Assembly (NCBI RefSeq): GCF_017808105.1
Contig: NZ_JADBHF010000007.1
Location: forward strand, 1 to 64,000
Source: Brevibacterium renqingii
Lineage (GTDB): Bacteria; Actinomycetota; Actinomycetes; Actinomycetales; Brevibacteriaceae
DNA length: 64,000 bases
Direction of reading: 5' to 3'
Part shown: positions 8,195 to 17,031 of the stretch, piece by piece
Position numbering within the stretch: the first letter of the stretch is position 1
Layout of the letters: the number at the start of each line of letters is the position of its first letter
Made by a program: the position numbers and the translations under genes
Notes under the pieces: model-generated
Databases searched by the model: none
What the model was told of the DNA's origin: nothing
The model's input: only the letters and a program-made list of their open reading frames with translations

Positions 8195-9247
8195 TCATCC
8201 CCTGTCGAGCAGTGAGGACACGTACTTCGCGACGGCTCTGACGGCCGAGATCGTCGTCGGATAGTCCATTCTCGTCGGTCCCAGTACCGCCAGGCGGGCC
8301 GAGGAACCTGCGTCATGACCATATTCGGCGGCCACGACGGATGTCGAACTGAACGATTCGTGAGTATTCTCACGACCGATGCGCACGCTGATCTCCTCTT
8401 GGTCCTCAGCCATCGACGTCAGCAGCTTGAGCAGCACCACCTGCTCTTCGAAGGCTTCGAGGATCGGCGCCATCTGCTCGCCGAACTCATGCCCGGAGCG
8501 GGCGAGATTGGCGGTGCCGGCCATGATGATGCGCTCCTCGCGGGTCGCGGCGACGAGATCGATGACCGCGGCTCTGATCTTCTCCAGTCCGAGCTCGTCC
8601 CGATCTTCGGCCTCGGCGGAAACCGACTCGGCGGCGACCGGGGTGTGCCCGGCTCCGGCGGCCTTGCCCATGACATGGGAGAGCTTCTTCCCGGCGAACT
8701 CGGCATTGATCCGATCGCGGATGCCGCGCACTCCCTCGTCGTCGAGCAGCTGACCCAGTGTGACGGTCTTCTGTTCGACCTGCCCCGCATCGGTGATGAG
8801 GACCACGAGGACCCGGCTCGGTCCGAGGCCGACGATCTCGATGTGCTTGATCCGTGCCAATGACACCGTCGGATACTGGATCAGCGCCACTTGGTGCGTC
8901 AGTCCGGAGAGCACCCGCACCGTGCGGTCGAGCATCTCGTCGAGTTCGACGTCGCCGTCGATGAGCTGGAAGATCGCCCTGCGCTCGGCCTGGGTGAGCG
9001 GTTTGAACTCATCGATGCGATCGACGAACATCCGGTAGCCGAGATCAGTCGGAATCCGGCCGGCCGAGGTGTGCGGCTGGGCGATGTACCCCTCCTGTTC
9101 GAGGTGGGCCATATCGTTGCGGATCGTCGCGGGTGAGACCCCGAGCGTGTGTCGTTGGACGATGGCCTTCGAGCCGACGGGTTCGTTCGTCGCGACGAAG
9201 TCCTCGACGATGGCGCGCAGGACCTGCGCCCGTCTGCCGTCGTTCAT
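8195..9247 (-). CDS. hrcA: Heat-inducible transcription repressor HrcA
   Basis: HrcA represses class I heat-shock genes by binding CIRCE (350 aa from the chosen start). An N-terminal winged helix is visible (PVGSKAIVQRHTLGVSPATIRNDMAHLEQEGYI is its core, residues about 23-55), followed by the GAF-like and dimerization regions. I choose ATG 9247 because GGGGAGGT lies at good spacing; the in-frame starts further up fall inside the CIRCE operator. The gene heads hrcA-dnaJ-rsmE and is autoregulated through that operator. Confidence 0.96.
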   Translation of the reverse strand: MNDGRRAQVLRAIVEDFVATNEPVGSKAIVQRHTLGVSPATIRNDMAHLEQEGYIAQPHTSAGRIPTDLGYRMFVDRIDEFKPLTQAERRAIFQLIDGDVELDEMLDRTVRVLSGLTHQVALIQYPTVSLARIKHIEIVGLGPSRVLVVLITDAGQVEQKTVTLGQLLDDEGVRGIRDRINAEFAGKKLSHVMGKAAGAGHTPVAAESVSAEAEDRDELGLEKIRAAVIDLVAATREERIIMAGTANLARSGHEFGEQMAPILEAFEEQVVLLKLLTSMAEDQEEISVRIGRENTHESFSSTSVVAAEYGHDAGSSARLAVLGPTRMDYPTTISAVRAVAKYVSSLLDRG

Positions 9248-9266
9248 CGCTGACCTCCCCACACGC

Positions 9267-9293
9267 TTGGCACTCATTAGCACTGAGTGCCAA
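9267..9293 (-). promoter_or_regulatory. CIRCE operator of hrcA-dnaJ-rsmE
   Basis: TTGGCACTC-N9-GAGTGCCAA is a perfect 9-bp inverted repeat with the canonical 9-nt spacer, a G/C variant of consensus CIRCE at the second arm positions. It lies 19 bp upstream of the hrcA start and abuts a TAGAAT -10 element (9298-9293), so the transcription start should fall inside it. Confidence 0.95.
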
Positions 9294-9406
9294 TTCTACG
9301 CCTCTTCGCAGGTGATTTCATTTCACGGGGTGAGGTTGCGCGCTTTCTCATCCCCGCCGGAGGGTCACCGCGCTTCCACCACGGCGGGCCATTATGGTGG
9401 GTGCCC

Positions 9407-10267
9407 GTGAATGCTTTCGATCGCTATGGATCCGACGTCCTCTCCGGCAGCTCCCCGTCCTCACACCGTCCGAAGAAGTCACGCCCGGTCGAGCTCGGGC
9501 TCGGGATGGTGCTCGAAGACGCGATGAGCGGGTATGTCGGAGCCGTCATCGGGGCCAAGAAGACCACGGCCGGCATCATCGTCGAGCTCGAGGATCGGCA
9601 GGGCAAGGTCCGGGCATTCCCGCTGGGACCGGGGTTCCTGCTCGAGGGGCAGCCGGTCGATCTCCGCCTGCCGGCGAAGAAGAAGCCGACCTCCCCTGCG
9701 CGCACGGCCTCGGGTTCGCGAGTCGTCGAAGGAGCCCGAGCACGTGTGGCGCGCGGGTCTCGCATCTGGGTCGAAGGCAAGCACGACGCCGAGCTGGTCG
9801 AGAAGATCTGGGGCGACGATCTGCGCATCGAAGGAGTCGTCGTCGAACCCCTCGGCGGACTCGACGACGTCGCCGACAAGCTCGCAGCGTTCGGACCCGA
9901 CAAGGACCATCGTGTGGGCGTGCTCGCCGATCATCTCGTGAAGGGGACGAAGGAGTCGAAGATCGCCGAGGCGGTCCGGGCCGATCCCCGCTACCGCGAC
10001 GTCGTCCACATCATCGGACATCCCTATGTCGACATCTGGCAGGCGGTCAAACCGCATGTCGTCGGCATCGATCAGTGGCCGGTCGTTCCCCGCGGTGAGG
10101 ATTGGAAGACCGGGATCCTGCGTCGGATCGGGTGGCCGCATGCCGATCACCGCGATGTCGCCCGCGGCTGGGTGCGCATCCTCGGGAAGGTGTCGACCAT
10201 CGCCGATGTCGAACCGACCCTGTCCGGTCGTGTCGAGGAGCTCATCGACTTCGTCACGGTCGGCTGA
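9407..10267 (+). CDS. DUF3097 family protein
   Basis: DUF3097 proteins are conserved in actinobacteria with no established function. The body is soluble and basic, with RIWVEGKHDAELVEKIWGDDLR (near residue 120) that resembles a Toprim-like metal-binding core, and a later HRVGVLADHLV and HPYVDIWQAVKP. I use GTG 9407, giving the family-like start NAFDRYGSDVLSG (286 aa); an in-frame GTG at 9401 is the alternative. TATGGT (9393-9398) upstream could be its -10. It is divergent from hrcA. The Toprim comparison is my inference from motif appearance. Confidence 0.85.
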   Translation: MNAFDRYGSDVLSGSSPSSHRPKKSRPVELGLGMVLEDAMSGYVGAVIGAKKTTAGIIVELEDRQGKVRAFPLGPGFLLEGQPVDLRLPAKKKPTSPARTASGSRVVEGARARVARGSRIWVEGKHDAELVEKIWGDDLRIEGVVVEPLGGLDDVADKLAAFGPDKDHRVGVLADHLVKGTKESKIAEAVRADPRYRDVVHIIGHPYVDIWQAVKPHVVGIDQWPVVPRGEDWKTGILRRIGWPHADHRDVARGWVRILGKVSTIADVEPTLSGRVEELIDFVTVG

Positions 10268-10407
10268 CTCCGCTGTTCGCTCGGCGGCGGCGAAGCCGTC
10301 TCGGAAGCCGCATGTTGCAGAATCGGCACAGCATTCGCTCAGCTCGCCCTGCCCCGCGACCGAGGGCTGGGCTAGGGTGAAACGACAGAGGCAGTGAAAG
10401 GATCATC

Positions 10408-11055
10408 ATGTCGTTCGACCCCCAGCAGCCGAACAACGGCCGCCCCATGCCGCCGAACTACTCCCAGGCGTCGGGACCTCAGCAGCCGTACACTTCGCAG
10501 CCGGGCACCGGCCGGTCCGGGCCGCGCAGCTATGGCTCTGCGCAGCCCGGTTATGGACGTCCGGGCCACGGGCACCCCCAGCCCGGTTACGGACAGCCCG
10601 GCTGCGTCGGTCCTCCGCCGGTCGGCAATCCCGCACTGTTCGATTCTCAGATGCTGCCCGAGGCCGCCTATGGTCCTGGTTCCGACCGGTTCTGGATGGT
10701 CGGGGAGCAGGAGCGGTCGGCGGCGATGTGGGCTCACCTCGGCACATTGGTCTTCGGGTTCATGCCGCTCGTCATGTTTCTCGTCAAGAAGGACGAGTCG
10801 CCGTTCGTCCGCGAGCATTCGCGTCAGGGCCTCAACGCCATGATCTCGAACGCGATCATCAGCTCTGCTGCGGCGTTCGTGCTCGGGATCCTCGGTTTCA
10901 TCCTGGCCTTGGTGACGTTCGGGCTGGGCATCTTCATCGTCTACGGCGCCGTGATCGTTCCGATCGTCTATGCCGTTCTCTACGTCATCGCCGCCGTCGC
11001 GGCGAACCGAGGCGAGGGATACAGGTTTCCGCTCGTCTTCGACTTCGTGAAGTAG
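10408..11055 (+). CDS. DUF4870 domain membrane protein (first copy)
   Basis: This 215-aa protein has a cytoplasm-facing N-terminal half of about 90 residues rich in Pro, Gln, Gly and Tyr (repeats of the QPGYG type), then a DUF4870/Tic20-like region with three hydrophobic segments. The recognisable module is SAAMWAHLGTLVFG, then KKDESPFVREHSRQGLNAMISNAI, ending GEGYRFPLVFDFVK. AAGGA precedes the ATG. A second DUF4870 gene follows in the same direction after 108 bp, so they are tandem paralogues. Function is unknown. Confidence 0.85.
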   Translation: MSFDPQQPNNGRPMPPNYSQASGPQQPYTSQPGTGRSGPRSYGSAQPGYGRPGHGHPQPGYGQPGCVGPPPVGNPALFDSQMLPEAAYGPGSDRFWMVGEQERSAAMWAHLGTLVFGFMPLVMFLVKKDESPFVREHSRQGLNAMISNAIISSAAAFVLGILGFILALVTFGLGIFIVYGAVIVPIVYAVLYVIAAVAANRGEGYRFPLVFDFVK

Positions 11056-11163
11056 TTTTGCTCGTCACACATACCCGTCGCCCGGGACGGTGCATTCGCA
11101 GGACGCGATTCGACCAGCCAGCTGGGTTACTGTGGTGTGATCGAAACTCAGAAAGGGTCTCTC

Positions 11164-11682
11164 ATGTCGGACAATCCTCAGCAGCCGTACGGGTCTCAGC
11201 AGCAGCCGTATGGCGGCTACGGTCACCCGGGCGCCGCTTCCGCCCACTCCCCCGCGGCCGGTGTCCCCATCGGCGCTGCACTGCCCGATGCCGCCTACGG
11301 CCCGCACTCGGTCGGATTCTGGAACGCCGACCAGACGGAGCGCTCGACGGCGATGTGGTCCCATCTGGCACATGCCGCCACCTATGTCGTCGGGCTCGGA
11401 TGGATCGTCACTCTCATCCTCTTCATCATCAACAAGGACAGGTCGCCGTTCCTGCGCCATCACACAGCGCAGTCGCTCAATCTGCTGATAATCGGCGTCA
11501 TCGCCGGATTCGCCATCGGCCTCGTCGGGGGAATTCTCACGATCGTCGGCATCGGATTCCTCATCCTGCTGCTGCTTCCCGTCCTCTCGATCTACATGAT
11601 CGTCATCGAGGTCATCGCCTGCATGGCGGCGAATCGCGGTGAGGGCTACCGAATCCCGCTGACTCCGAACTGGATCAGGTAG
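11164..11682 (+). CDS. DUF4870 domain membrane protein (second copy)
   Basis: This 172-aa paralogue of the preceding gene has a shorter Gln/Pro/Gly-rich N-terminus (about 40 residues), then the same block order: AAYGPHSVGFW, STAMWSHLAHAATYV, NKDRSPFLRHHTAQSLN and a C-terminal GEGYRIPLTPNWIR. Three hydrophobic segments are predicted. The ATG at 11164 follows AAAGGG; an ATT-initiated extension is not credible. A strong terminator follows. It probably arose by tandem duplication; role unknown. Confidence 0.85.
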   Translation: MSDNPQQPYGSQQQPYGGYGHPGAASAHSPAAGVPIGAALPDAAYGPHSVGFWNADQTERSTAMWSHLAHAATYVVGLGWIVTLILFIINKDRSPFLRHHTAQSLNLLIIGVIAGFAIGLVGGILTIVGIGFLILLLLPVLSIYMIVIEVIACMAANRGEGYRIPLTPNWIR

Positions 11683-11712
11683 ACCGGACGTTCCGACCGT
11701 CCACACCGATGC

Positions 11713-11756
11713 GCGACCGCCCCGATCCTCCGGCGAGGGTCGGGGCGGTCGCTTTT
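11713..11756 (+). terminator. Intrinsic terminator after the DUF4870 pair
   Basis: A 14-bp stem (GCGACCGCCCCGA with its complement; one G-T pair) with a 12-nt loop is followed by TTTT. It separates the plus-strand DUF4870 genes from convergent hemW. Confidence 0.85.
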
Positions 11757-11773
11757 CACCGGACGCGATGGAC

Positions 11774-13003
11774 TCAGACGTATTCGGTGAGGATGCGCAC
11801 CATGTGGTCGGCGAGCAGGCGTCCGTGCAGGGTCGGTCTGAACCAGCCCTCTGCCGCACCGTCGGGGTCGAGCAGCCCCTGCCTGACGAAGGTTCTGATC
11901 GCCTTCTCACTGCCTGCGCCGAGGGAGTCCAGGCGCAGCTCGGAATCGATGCGCGCGGCCAGCATGATCCTTTCGATCTCCCGCGTCTGCTCATCGAGGA
12001 CCTCACGGCCGATCGACGGGGACTGCCCGGCGAGAAGCCGGTCGCTCCATGCCCGCGGGTGCTTCGCGTTCCAGAACCGCACTCCCCCGACGTGGGAGTG
12101 CGCACCGGGGCCGTAGCCCCACCAGTCGGCGCCCTGCCAATAGGCCATATTGTGCAGGCACCTGGTCCCCGGACCGGTCGACCAGTTGCTCACCTCGTAC
12201 CAGTGCAGACCGGCGGCGGTCATCGCGGCATCGGCGATCTCATACTTGTCGGCCAGGTCGTCCTCATCGGGCATCGGCAGCCGGCCGCGGCGAACCATCG
12301 CCCCCATCTTCGTCCCGGGTTCGATGATGAGCGAATAGGCCGAGATGTGATCGACTTCGTTGGACAGCGCGACGTCGAGCGAACGGCGCCAGTCCTCGAT
12401 CGACTCCCCCGGTGTGCCGTAGATGAGATCGAGGCTGAGATCGAGTCCTGCCTCCTTCACCCACCGGGCCACCTCGGGGATCTTCTCCGGATCGTGGGTT
12501 CGGTCGAGGGTCGCGAGCACATGCGGAACAGCCGATTGCATGCCCATCGAGATGCGGGTGAACCCGGCACCGGCCAAGGCGGCGATGTACGCGGGATCCA
12601 AGGTGTCGGGATTCGCCTCGGTCGTGACCTCGACGTCGGCGGCCAAGCGGAAGCGGGCGCGGATGTCGTCCATCACCCCGGCGAGCACCCCGGCGGCGAG
12701 CAGCGTCGGTGTGCCTCCCCCGAAGAAGATCGTCGACACCTCGCGGTCCCCCGCGCCCGCCTCGGCGAGGGTGGACACGGACAGGTCGAGCTCACGAGCG
12801 AGATTGGCCCGGTAGTCGTCGCGGGAAGCACCCGGCCCGAGGTCCTCGGCGGTGTAGGTGTTGAAATCGCAGTAGCCGCAGCGGACCCGGCAGTAGGGAA
12901 CGTGGACGTAGAGGCTCAGCCCGCGATCCGCGGCCCCGACCCCCGCCGAGGCAGGGAGTGAGCCGTCGCGCGGTGGCACCTCTCCGGTCGGTTGTGTGGG
13001 CAC
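11774..13003 (-). CDS. hemW: Radical SAM HemW-type haem chaperone
   Basis: This member of the HemN/HemW radical SAM family (409 aa) carries the cluster motif CRVRCGYCDF near residue 40, with the extra Cys that distinguishes the group, followed by the SAM-binding IFFGGGTPTLL. HemW proteins bind haem and are thought to deliver it to respiratory enzymes rather than act as coproporphyrinogen dehydrogenase. The C-terminal HemN_C domain is complete. The GTG start directly abuts the lepA TAA, so it is translated from the lepA transcript. The first 30 residues are poorly conserved and a later start is possible. Confidence 0.92.
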   Translation of the reverse strand: MPTQPTGEVPPRDGSLPASAGVGAADRGLSLYVHVPYCRVRCGYCDFNTYTAEDLGPGASRDDYRANLARELDLSVSTLAEAGAGDREVSTIFFGGGTPTLLAAGVLAGVMDDIRARFRLAADVEVTTEANPDTLDPAYIAALAGAGFTRISMGMQSAVPHVLATLDRTHDPEKIPEVARWVKEAGLDLSLDLIYGTPGESIEDWRRSLDVALSNEVDHISAYSLIIEPGTKMGAMVRRGRLPMPDEDDLADKYEIADAAMTAAGLHWYEVSNWSTGPGTRCLHNMAYWQGADWWGYGPGAHSHVGGVRFWNAKHPRAWSDRLLAGQSPSIGREVLDEQTREIERIMLAARIDSELRLDSLGAGSEKAIRTFVRQGLLDPDGAAEGWFRPTLHGRLLADHMVRILTEYV

Positions 13004-14872
13004 TTACTTCTTGCTGTCCTTGGTCTCCGGCTCATCGGAGGACAGCGCTGCGATGAAGGCGTCCTGCGGGACTTCGACGGTGCCGACCATCTTCATCCGC
13101 TTCTTGCCCTCCTTCTGCTTCTCGAGCAGTTTGCGCTTGCGGCTGATGTCACCGCCGTAGCACTTGGACAGCACGTCCTTGCGGATGGCACGGATGGTCT
13201 CGCGGGCGATGATCCGCGAGCCGATTGCCGCCTGGACGGGCACCTCGAACTGCTGGCGCGGGATGAGCTTGCGCAGTTTGCCGGCCATCGCGACGCCGTA
13301 GGAGTAGGCGTTGTCGCGGTGGACGATCGCGGAGAACGCATCGACCTGGTCGCCGTGCAGCAGGATGTCGACCTTGACGAGATCGGCCGGGTCCTCCCCG
13401 TCATCGGAGTAGTCGAGGGTCGCATAGCCCTTGGTCCGTGACTTGAGCTGGTCGAAGAAGTCGAAGACGATCTCGGCCAGAGGCAGTCGGTACCGGATCT
13501 CGACGCGGTCCGAGGACAGGTAGTCCATGCCCTGCAGGCTGCCCCGGCGGGTCTGACACAGCTCCATCACCGCACCGATGTAGTCGCTGGGGGTCAGGAT
13601 CGTCGCCCGGACCATGGGCTCTCTGACCTCCTTGATCTTTCCGGTGGGGTACTCGCTCGGGTTCGTCACCGTCGTCTCGGTCCCGTCCTCCATGGTCACG
13701 TCGTAGATGACGCTCGGCGCGGTGGAGATGAGGTCGAGGTCGTATTCGCGTTCGAGCCGGTCGCGGAGCACCTCGAGGTGGAGCAGGCCGAGGAAGCCGC
13801 ACCGGAAGCCGAAGCCCAGCGCCGTCGACGTCTCCGGCTCATAGGCCAAGGAGGCGTCGTTGAGTTTGATCTTGTCAAGCGCATCCCGCAGGACCGGGTA
13901 GTCCGAGCCGTCGATCGGGAACAGCCCCGAATACACCATCGGCTGGGGCTCCTTGTATCCCTCGAGCGGTTCTGCCGCAGGAGAGGACGCGAGGGTGACG
14001 GTGTCGCCGACCTTCGACAGCCGCACATCCTTGACACCGGTGATGAGGTAGCCGACCTCACCGACGCCCAGGCCCTTCGTCGCCTGCGGCTCCGGGGCGG
14101 AGACGCCGATCTCGAGCAGTTCGTGGGTGCTGCCGGTCGACATCATCTCGATCTTCTCGCGCGGTCTGAGCGAACCGTCGACGAGGCGGACGTAGGTGAC
14201 CACGCCGCGGTAGGTGTCGTAGACGGAGTCGAAGATCATCGCCCGGGCCGATGCCTCGGCGTCGCCGACGGGGGCGGGGATGTCGGAGATGATGCGGTCG
14301 AGGACCTCCTCGACGCCTTCCCCGGTCTTGCCCGATACGAGCAGGCAGTCCTCGGGTTCGCAGCCGATGAGGTTCGCCAGCTCTTCGGCGTACTTCTCCG
14401 GCTGCGCGGCCGGCAGGTCGATCTTGTTGAGCACGGGGATGATCGCGAGATCGTTCTCCATGGCCAGGTACAGATTCGCCAGAGTCTGCGCCTCGATGCC
14501 CTGCGCCGAGTCGACGAGCAGCAGCGCGCCCTCACAGGCGGCCAGGGAGCGCGAGACCTCGTAGCTGAAGTCGACGTGCCCGGGGGTGTCGATCATGTTG
14601 AGCGCATACGGCGTGTCCTCGTATTCCCAGGGCATGCGCACCGCCTGGGATTTGATCGTGATGCCGCGCTCGCGCTCGATGTCCATCCGGTCGAGGTACT
14701 GGGCGCGCATATCGCGCTTCTCGACGACACCGGTCATCTGGAGCATCCGGTCGGCCAGGGTCGACTTGCCATGGTCGATATGAGCGATGATGCAGAAATT
14801 GCGGATCAGCTCGGGTGAGGTGGCGGACGGTGAAATCCGCTTGAAAGCTTCCTTATTCACCTGAGGTGACAT
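13004..14872 (-). CDS. lepA: Elongation factor 4 (LepA)
   Basis: LepA/EF4 is a translational GTPase involved in 30S biogenesis and ribosome back-translocation (622 aa). It shows G1 AHIDHGKS (residues about 29-36), G3 DTPGHVDF and G4 NKIDLP, EF-G-like domains II, III and V, and the LepA-specific C-terminus with [15 protein letters not shown] and [33 protein letters not shown] precedes the ATG. It heads a two-gene unit with hemW and is divergent from the gene at 15002. Confidence 0.98.
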   Translation of the reverse strand: MSPQVNKEAFKRISPSATSPELIRNFCIIAHIDHGKSTLADRMLQMTGVVEKRDMRAQYLDRMDIERERGITIKSQAVRMPWEYEDTPYALNMIDTPGHVDFSYEVSRSLAACEGALLLVDSAQGIEAQTLANLYLAMENDLAIIPVLNKIDLPAAQPEKYAEELANLIGCEPEDCLLVSGKTGEGVEEVLDRIISDIPAPVGDAEASARAMIFDSVYDTYRGVVTYVRLVDGSLRPREKIEMMSTGSTHELLEIGVSAPEPQATKGLGVGEVGYLITGVKDVRLSKVGDTVTLASSPAAEPLEGYKEPQPMVYSGLFPIDGSDYPVLRDALDKIKLNDASLAYEPETSTALGFGFRCGFLGLLHLEVLRDRLEREYDLDLISTAPSVIYDVTMEDGTETTVTNPSEYPTGKIKEVREPMVRATILTPSDYIGAVMELCQTRRGSLQGMDYLSSDRVEIRYRLPLAEIVFDFFDQLKSRTKGYATLDYSDDGEDPADLVKVDILLHGDQVDAFSAIVHRDNAYSYGVAMAGKLRKLIPRQQFEVPVQAAIGSRIIARETIRAIRKDVLSKCYGGDISRKRKLLEKQKEGKKRMKMVGTVEVPQDAFIAALSSDEPETKDSKK

Positions 14873-15001
14873 GAACGCCCTTCCTTTGACAGATCAGATC
14901 TCCTGACAGACCAGAACTCCCATTCTTCCATGACTTGCATGCGGACCTGGAATCCGCGTCGATCGCTTCGCACCCAGCACGCGATCGGCGAAGATGGGAA
15001 C

Positions 15002-15766
15002 ATGAGCGAATTCGCGATCATGAGCTTCAATCTCCGCTATCCGGCCAGAGACGGACACCCGGTGGCCGAACGGCTGCCGATCGCGGCCGAACTCATCCGC
15101 TCATCCCATCCGCACATCATCGGCACGCAGGAGGGAGAGCTCGATCAGCTCGAGACGCTCATCGAAATGCTGCCCGAGGAGTACATCTGGCTCGGCGAAG
15201 GTCACTCCGGAGGCAACTCCGGCGAATTCACGGCCGTGATCCTGGATTCCGCGCGCTTCGATGTCGATGCCGTCGACATCAGCTGGCTGTCCGAACGGCC
15301 CGAGACGGTGGCCTCGGAATCCTGGGGCGTGTCACATGCGCGCACACTCACGACCGTCGACGTCCGCGACCGCATCAGTGATCGACGTCTGCGTGTGCTC
15401 AACACGCACCTCGACCACAGATCCGAACGTGCTCGCATGGAATCGGGCAGGATCATGGGCGACACCATCGCCGAGGCGGCCCACCCCTCCGTCGTCACCG
15501 GAGACTTCAATGTCGCTACGGGCTCACCCGTCTACGACTTCTTCTGCACCGAACTCGGCCTCACCGACACCGCCGCCGTAGTCCCGGGCGAGGACATCGG
15601 CACCTTCCACCGCTATAAGGGGCCGAAGCAGGGAGAGCCCCGCATCGACTGGATCCTCACCACCGCTGGTCTGACCACGGTGGCGACGACGATCAACACA
15701 TTCAGCGCGCACGGCAAGTACCCGTCCGATCACTTCCCCGTCGAGGCGGTGCTCGACTTCGTCTGA
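15002..15766 (+). CDS. Endonuclease/exonuclease/phosphatase family protein
   Basis: This 254-aa protein has the EEP (DNase I-like) fold. Visible motifs are MSFNLRY at the N-terminus, GTQEGEL (metal-binding Glu) near residue 42, NTHLDH near 138, TGDFNVATGSP near 166, RIDWIL near 218 and a final SDHFPVEAVL carrying the catalytic Asp-His. Substrate cannot be predicted: family members cleave nucleic acids, sphingomyelin or phosphoinositides. No signal peptide is seen. ATG 15002 was preferred because the motif spacing from it is normal; an upstream extension adds unconserved sequence. Confidence 0.88.
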   Translation: MSEFAIMSFNLRYPARDGHPVAERLPIAAELIRSSHPHIIGTQEGELDQLETLIEMLPEEYIWLGEGHSGGNSGEFTAVILDSARFDVDAVDISWLSERPETVASESWGVSHARTLTTVDVRDRISDRRLRVLNTHLDHRSERARMESGRIMGDTIAEAAHPSVVTGDFNVATGSPVYDFFCTELGLTDTAAVVPGEDIGTFHRYKGPKQGEPRIDWILTTAGLTTVATTINTFSAHGKYPSDHFPVEAVLDFV

Positions 15767-15836
15767 GCGGCACTGCTCGACTCCACCTGATCGCTGCTCC
15801 GGCCCCAGGGAAGGCAGCGGCCGGTCGCTTCTCGAT

Positions 15837-15842
15837 TAGGCT
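15837..15842 (+). promoter_or_regulatory. -10 element of the PemK/MazF gene
   Basis: TAGGCT ends 6 nt before the ATG at 15849 and no Shine-Dalgarno lies between; a leaderless transcript is likely. Confidence 0.5.
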
Positions 15843-15848
15843 GAGATC

Positions 15849-16415
15849 ATGAACTGGAAATCACTCGTCAACCGGGCGGCCAGAATCGGTGTCCGCGAAG
15901 GCCTGCGCTACCTGCGTCAGTCGCAGGCGAAGAAGAGCTCCGGCGGCACGCGACCGCGTGCGGACGCTCGCCGGCAGACCGACGTGGCCGGCCCGGACGG
16001 TTCGAGTTCGCAGGGAACCTATCCCGGCGACTATGAGGGCACTGTCACGGCCAGCTACTGCCCGAACCGCGACGGCGATGCTGACCCGGGAGAGGTCGTC
16101 TGGGGCTGGATCCCCTTCGAAGAGGATCACACGCAGGGCAAGGACCGCCCCTCCCTCGTGGTCGGACGCGACGGCGACTGGGTGCTCGTTCTCATGCTCA
16201 CCAGCCAGGACCATATCCCCGGTGATGTCGGTGAGGTGCGTGAGGACCGGTATGCCCGCTGGATGAACGTCGGCTCCGGGGACTGGGACTCGCGGGGCCG
16301 CCCCTCGGAGATCCGCCTCGACCGTGTCATTCGTCTGGACCCGCATTCGATCCGCCGCGAGGGTGCGGTCATGCCCCGCGAGGTGTTCGAGCACGTGGCG
16401 AAGAACATCGGCTGA
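15849..16415 (+). CDS. PemK/MazF-like protein, no adjacent antitoxin
   Basis: The C-terminal ~110 residues resemble the PemK/MazF fold: GEVVWGWIPFEEDHTQGKDRP is the equivalent of the MazF G-(D/E)-(I/V)-(W) ... (K)-R-P start, then SLVVGRDGDWVLVLMLTSQDH. A basic, Ser/Gly-rich region of about 75 residues precedes it (188 aa in all). Such solo actinobacterial proteins are widespread and most have not been shown to be toxins. No antitoxin-sized gene adjoins it: 82 bp separate it from the upstream gene and about 260 bp of non-coding DNA lies downstream. It could be a housekeeping RNase-like protein. Confidence 0.75.
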   Translation: MNWKSLVNRAARIGVREGLRYLRQSQAKKSSGGTRPRADARRQTDVAGPDGSSSQGTYPGDYEGTVTASYCPNRDGDADPGEVVWGWIPFEEDHTQGKDRPSLVVGRDGDWVLVLMLTSQDHIPGDVGEVREDRYARWMNVGSGDWDSRGRPSEIRLDRVIRLDPHSIRREGAVMPREVFEHVAKNIG

Positions 16416-16494
16416 GATCCGAAGCTCCTGACGGGGGTGCGAAGCTCCCGGTCGGCTGCCGACGCCGGGCCGGGCAGACCGGGCATCCGGGAGA

Positions 16495-16524
16495 TTTCCG
16501 GCGCGAGCGACGAAGCTGTATGAT
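16495..16524 (+). promoter_or_regulatory. Candidate rpsT promoter and long leader
   Basis: TTTCCG-18-TATGAT lies about 155 bp upstream of rpsT. This implies a leader of about 150 nt, consistent with the translational feedback control known for S20 in other bacteria. The 16416-16494 stretch holds no gene I can support. Confidence 0.4.
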
Positions 16525-16679
16525 TGGCTTCTGTGTCTTCATCAAGGCGTGTGTCTCGCCGAGGTCGGGTGAAGACGCCGTCGGCTCCGATGTCATCGAT
16601 GTGTTTCCCCGCGAAGATGACCAGGTCGGTCCGATGCGCCCTCACGACCGTGTACCACTAACACGAAAGAGTGTTGAAA

Positions 16680-16940
16680 TTGGCTAATATCAAGTCCCAG
16701 ATCAAGCGGAACAAGACCAACGAGAAGGCTCGTCAGCGCAACAAGGCTGTCCGGTCCGAGGTTCGGTCCTACGTCCGCGTCGTTCGCGAGAACATTGCTG
16801 CCGGCAAGAAGGACGAAGCGCAGCAGGCATATGCTGCCGCCGCCCGCAAGCTCGACAAGGCCGTTTCGAAGGGTGTTCTGCACAAGAACAACGCTGCGAA
16901 CCGCAAGTCGCGCATGGCCACGCAGATCAACGCTCTCTGA
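16680..16940 (+). CDS. rpsT: 30S ribosomal protein S20
   Basis: Ribosomal protein S20 (86 aa) binds 16S rRNA. The sequence begins with the classical [21 protein letters not shown] and is strongly basic throughout. The start is TTG at 16680, as is common for rpsT where a weak start underlies autoregulation; an in-frame GTG at 16671 would add three non-conserved residues. It faces holA across a hairpin, and a long leader precedes it. Confidence 0.97.
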   Translation: MANIKSQIKRNKTNEKARQRNKAVRSEVRSYVRVVRENIAAGKKDEAQQAYAAAARKLDKAVSKGVLHKNNAANRKSRMATQINAL

Positions 16941-16963
16941 GCAGACGACTGAGGCTGCAGCTT

Positions 16964-16997
16964 CACAGGGCCCGATCCGCAAGGATCGGGCCCTGTG
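16964..16997. terminator. Bidirectional hairpin between rpsT and holA
   Basis: A perfect 15-bp stem with a GCAA tetraloop sits between the convergent rpsT and holA genes. Neither side has a T-run, but position and stability suit a terminator for both. Confidence 0.8.
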
Positions 16998-17031
16998 TGC
17001 ATTCACCTGCAGCGGGTTGTGAGCGGCGCAG

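Noticed and set aside
15767..16680. Antitoxin gene paired with the PemK/MazF-like protein
   Set aside because: No antitoxin-sized frame with a ribosome site on either strand in the flanking gaps.
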